Shown: positions 5,172-6,739 of the stretch, piece by piece
Position numbering within the stretch: the first letter of the stretch is position 1
How the letters are laid out: each line of letters begins with the position of its first letter
Source: Bacteroidales bacterium
GTDB taxonomy: Bacteria > Bacteroidota > Bacteroidia > Bacteroidales > JAGOPY01
Assembly (NCBI GenBank): GCA_030638325.1
Contig: DAOWEV010000251.1
Span: forward strand, 1 to 6,739
DNA length: 6,739 nucleotides
Reading direction: 5' to 3'
Program-made: the position numbers and the translations under genes
Notes under the pieces: model-generated
What the model saw: the letters and a program-made list of their open reading frames with translations, nothing else
What the model was told of the DNA's origin: nothing
Databases searched by the model: none

Positions 5172-6739
5172 TCCAGCTACCAGGTACCGGATGTCGGTAA
5201 ACAGGAAATTCACTATGTTGGAGGTGTCTGAAACACATCCATACTGGCTGGTGACAATAACATAATATGCATCTTCTATTTCCGGATAAAATACCTGAGC
5301 TATGGCATCAGGGATCAGCCCGTTACTGTCGTACCACTGGTTCCCCTCCGGTGCGGAAGAAACTATGGAGTCTCCCTGCTGTTCAATGACAGGGGTTTCA
5401 GGGGCCGGATGCACACTTACCCTGATACCGGCAGAAACGATTTCAATACCATCATCTACCTCCACGGTATAAACTGTGGTTTCAGGGGGATTTGCCACCG
5501 GAAACCGGGCCGTAGTACTGCTCAGGTATTCATCCGGTGTCCATGCAAAGGTGTTGCTCCCGGAGCCACCAATAATATAAGCTCCCAGTTGTGATTCACC
5601 CGTCACACAATACTCGTGAGGAAAGGCATTGGCAATGACGTGCAGCAATCCGTCGGGATTGTAAGAAGGGAAGGTAATATAATCAACCCATCCGCAATCA
5701 TAGCCATGGCTCGTACCCTCATCTTTTGTAAAGGTCCATTTGAAAGTATGATTACCGGGTGTAACATCATAAGAAACTAACTCCCAGTCCACGTCACCCG
5801 ACCATTGTCCGGCAAGAGTGCCATCGATAAAAAAATTCAGGAAGTCAAACCCGCTCTCAGAAGAGACCTTTCTGTAAAAAGAGATATCATCATAGCCGGT
5901 TACATCCAATGAGATTTGCAGTCCTGATTTTTGGTTGTTTCCAATATTGGCAGATTTAGCTGTATATTGCCCCTCGTATGCATTCAGCGGAGAAATAACC
6001 CAGGGGATATTTGTGAAAGACCAGTCGAATTTTTCAAAGTTGTTGGTTTCCCAGTCCTCGATAAAAGCGCCTATATTCATCCCGAAAGGGAAACTCTCGG
6101 TGAACGTACCCTCATTGGCAGTGATATTCAGTACCATCATGATGATTTCTTCAAGTGGCGCTAAAGGATCCACATCAATAGTAAATACAGCTTGTCCTGT
6201 TTCGGCGTGCCCAATATCTCCAAAAACGGCATCTGGCTCCGGGATATTGATCCAGGTCGAATCGTAATTCAGGTTACCGGTAAGGTTTTCAGCCGTCAGT
6301 CCTCCATGATTTCTGAGGCTCACGATAAGATCTGCGGTTTCCCCGGGATCCAGGCGGCCGTTATCATTTCCAGCTTGATCATCGATCTCATAAGTCAGCT
6401 TTAGAAAAACTATCTGGGGTTGCTCCAGGATTTCGATGGCATCCAGGTCAAATCCGGCATTGTCTGCATTGGCAGGCCCGTCATTATCATCATAAATCCT
6501 TATAAATCTGGCTTCTAACACATTGGCTGTTTGGAAATTAAAGTTTTCAGTACCCCAGCCATTCCCCAGGAAAGCCCACGGCCCATCTATGGAAGGCCCT
6601 GCATAGCAACTGTACCCCTCATCGGTATCATCTCCTTCAACTACCTGGATCTCGTTCCCCGGCCCGTCGAGGATAGACTCTCCCATATCCAGCACAACCC
6701 ATCCGTTCTTACCTATCGAGTAATTTACATTATCGGGAG
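4935..6739 (-). CDS. T9SS-secreted multidomain surface protein, C-terminal part (5' end outside window)
   Basis: The reading frame is open to the right edge. A GTG at 6695 is not a credible start, because the 14 codons before it (ending PDNVNYSIGKNGWV) continue the same domain. Residues below are counted from that GTG. Up to ~90: a discoidin/F5-8C-like beta-sandwich module (RFIRIYDD...GFDLDAIEIL). 95-208: a CARDB/NEW3-like module with the signature NDNGRLDPGETADLIVSLRN. 211-345: a jelly-roll module resembling the cleaved-adhesin/MAM-like repeats (DWETNNFEKFDW, then ISFYRKVSSESGFD, then GYDCGWVDYITFP). 350-428: a PKD-like module (GGSGSNTFAWTP, TTVYTVEVDDG). 430-498: a second Ig-like module (WYDSNG, YYVIVTSQYGCVSDTS). 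509-586: a type A sorting domain (FIIYPNPVGHTLHI ... GRGIYLISI ... KVIK) for export by the T9SS and cell-surface attachment. In Bacteroidota this order of modules often follows a C25 (gingipain-like) or S8 peptidase domain, but no catalytic residues are visible here, so an adhesin or other enzyme is equally possible. It is the first visible gene of the apparent operon and ends 31 nt before the receptor. Confidence 0.9.
   Translation of the reverse strand, partial: PDNVNYSIGKNGWVVLDMGESILDGPGNEIQVVEGDDTDEGYSCYAGPSIDGPWAFLGNGWGTENFNFQTANVLEARFIRIYDDNDGPANADNAGFDLDAIEILEQPQIVFLKLTYEIDDQAGNDNGRLDPGETADLIVSLRNHGGLTAENLTGNLNYDSTWINIPEPDAVFGDIGHAETGQAVFTIDVDPLAPLEEIIMMVLNITANEGTFTESFPFGMNIGAFIEDWETNNFEKFDWSFTNIPWVISPLNAYEGQYTAKSANIGNNQKSGLQISLDVTGYDDISFYRKVSSESGFDFLNFFIDGTLAGQWSGDVDWELVSYDVTPGNHTFKWTFTKDEGTSHGYDCGWVDYITFPSYNPDGLLHVIANAFPHEYCVTGESQLGAYIIGGSGSNTFAWTPDEYLSSTTARFPVANPPETTVYTVEVDDGIEIVSAGIRVSVHPAPETPVIEQQGDSIVSSAPEGNQWYDSNGLIPDAIAQVFYPEIEDAYYVIVTSQYGCVSDTSNIVNFLFTDIRYLVAGNDFIIYPNPVGHTLHIRSAKNQALQVDILDIVGKVVLSGRFKQAQTITIPFGGLGRGIYLISIHGEDGRLLQVQKVIK

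Noticed and set aside
5409..6404. Plus-strand frames opposite the secreted protein
   Set aside because: The opposite strand encodes an unbroken series of recognisable secreted domains; these frames show none.
1..6739. CRISPR array, tRNA/rRNA, insertion sequence or riboswitch
   Set aside because: No regularly spaced direct repeats, cloverleaf-like segments, transposase coding or terminal inverted repeats were seen, and the intergenic gaps are too short for a riboswitch.

Overview
The window looks like an accessory-metabolism or signalling stretch from a member of the Bacteroidota, probably an uncultured Bacteroidales/Marinilabiliales-type organism. The main evidence is a type IX secretion (T9SS) type A C-terminal sorting domain on one protein, together with PKD/Ig-like and discoidin-like modules typical of the phylum. 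Supporting this are a TonB-dependent outer-membrane receptor, a sensor with periplasmic TPRs, and AT-rich gene leaders without Shine-Dalgarno sequences. The exact taxon cannot be fixed from the sequence alone.

All genes read on the minus strand, so transcription runs from right to left. (A) 6739-4935 is the C-terminal ~600 residues of a large secreted multidomain protein; its start and any catalytic domain lie beyond the right edge. (B) 4903-2648 is a TonB-dependent receptor. Its signal peptide only reads correctly if translation begins at a non-ATG codon, most likely CTG at 4903. (C) 2554-89 is a membrane-spanning class III adenylate cyclase with nine periplasmic TPRs; its frame is open from an ATG at 2644, only 3 nt after the receptor stop. 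(D) 47-1 is the first 15 codons of a further gene that starts with a signal peptide and runs off the left edge. The gaps are short (31, 93 or 3, and 41 nt) and hold no convincing terminator or promoter, so a single polycistronic transcript is the simplest reading. There is no gene-free stretch longer than about 100 bases.

Taken together, the window joins a cell-surface protein, an outer-membrane importer and an inner-membrane cyclase whose sensor faces the periplasm. An inferred model is that the secreted protein binds or processes an extracellular substrate, the receptor imports a product, and the periplasmic TPR domain senses a partner or ligand and sets cytoplasmic cAMP. The domain calls are well supported. 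The functional link rests only on gene order and is unproven. The other open frames, on both strands, are shadows of these genes.
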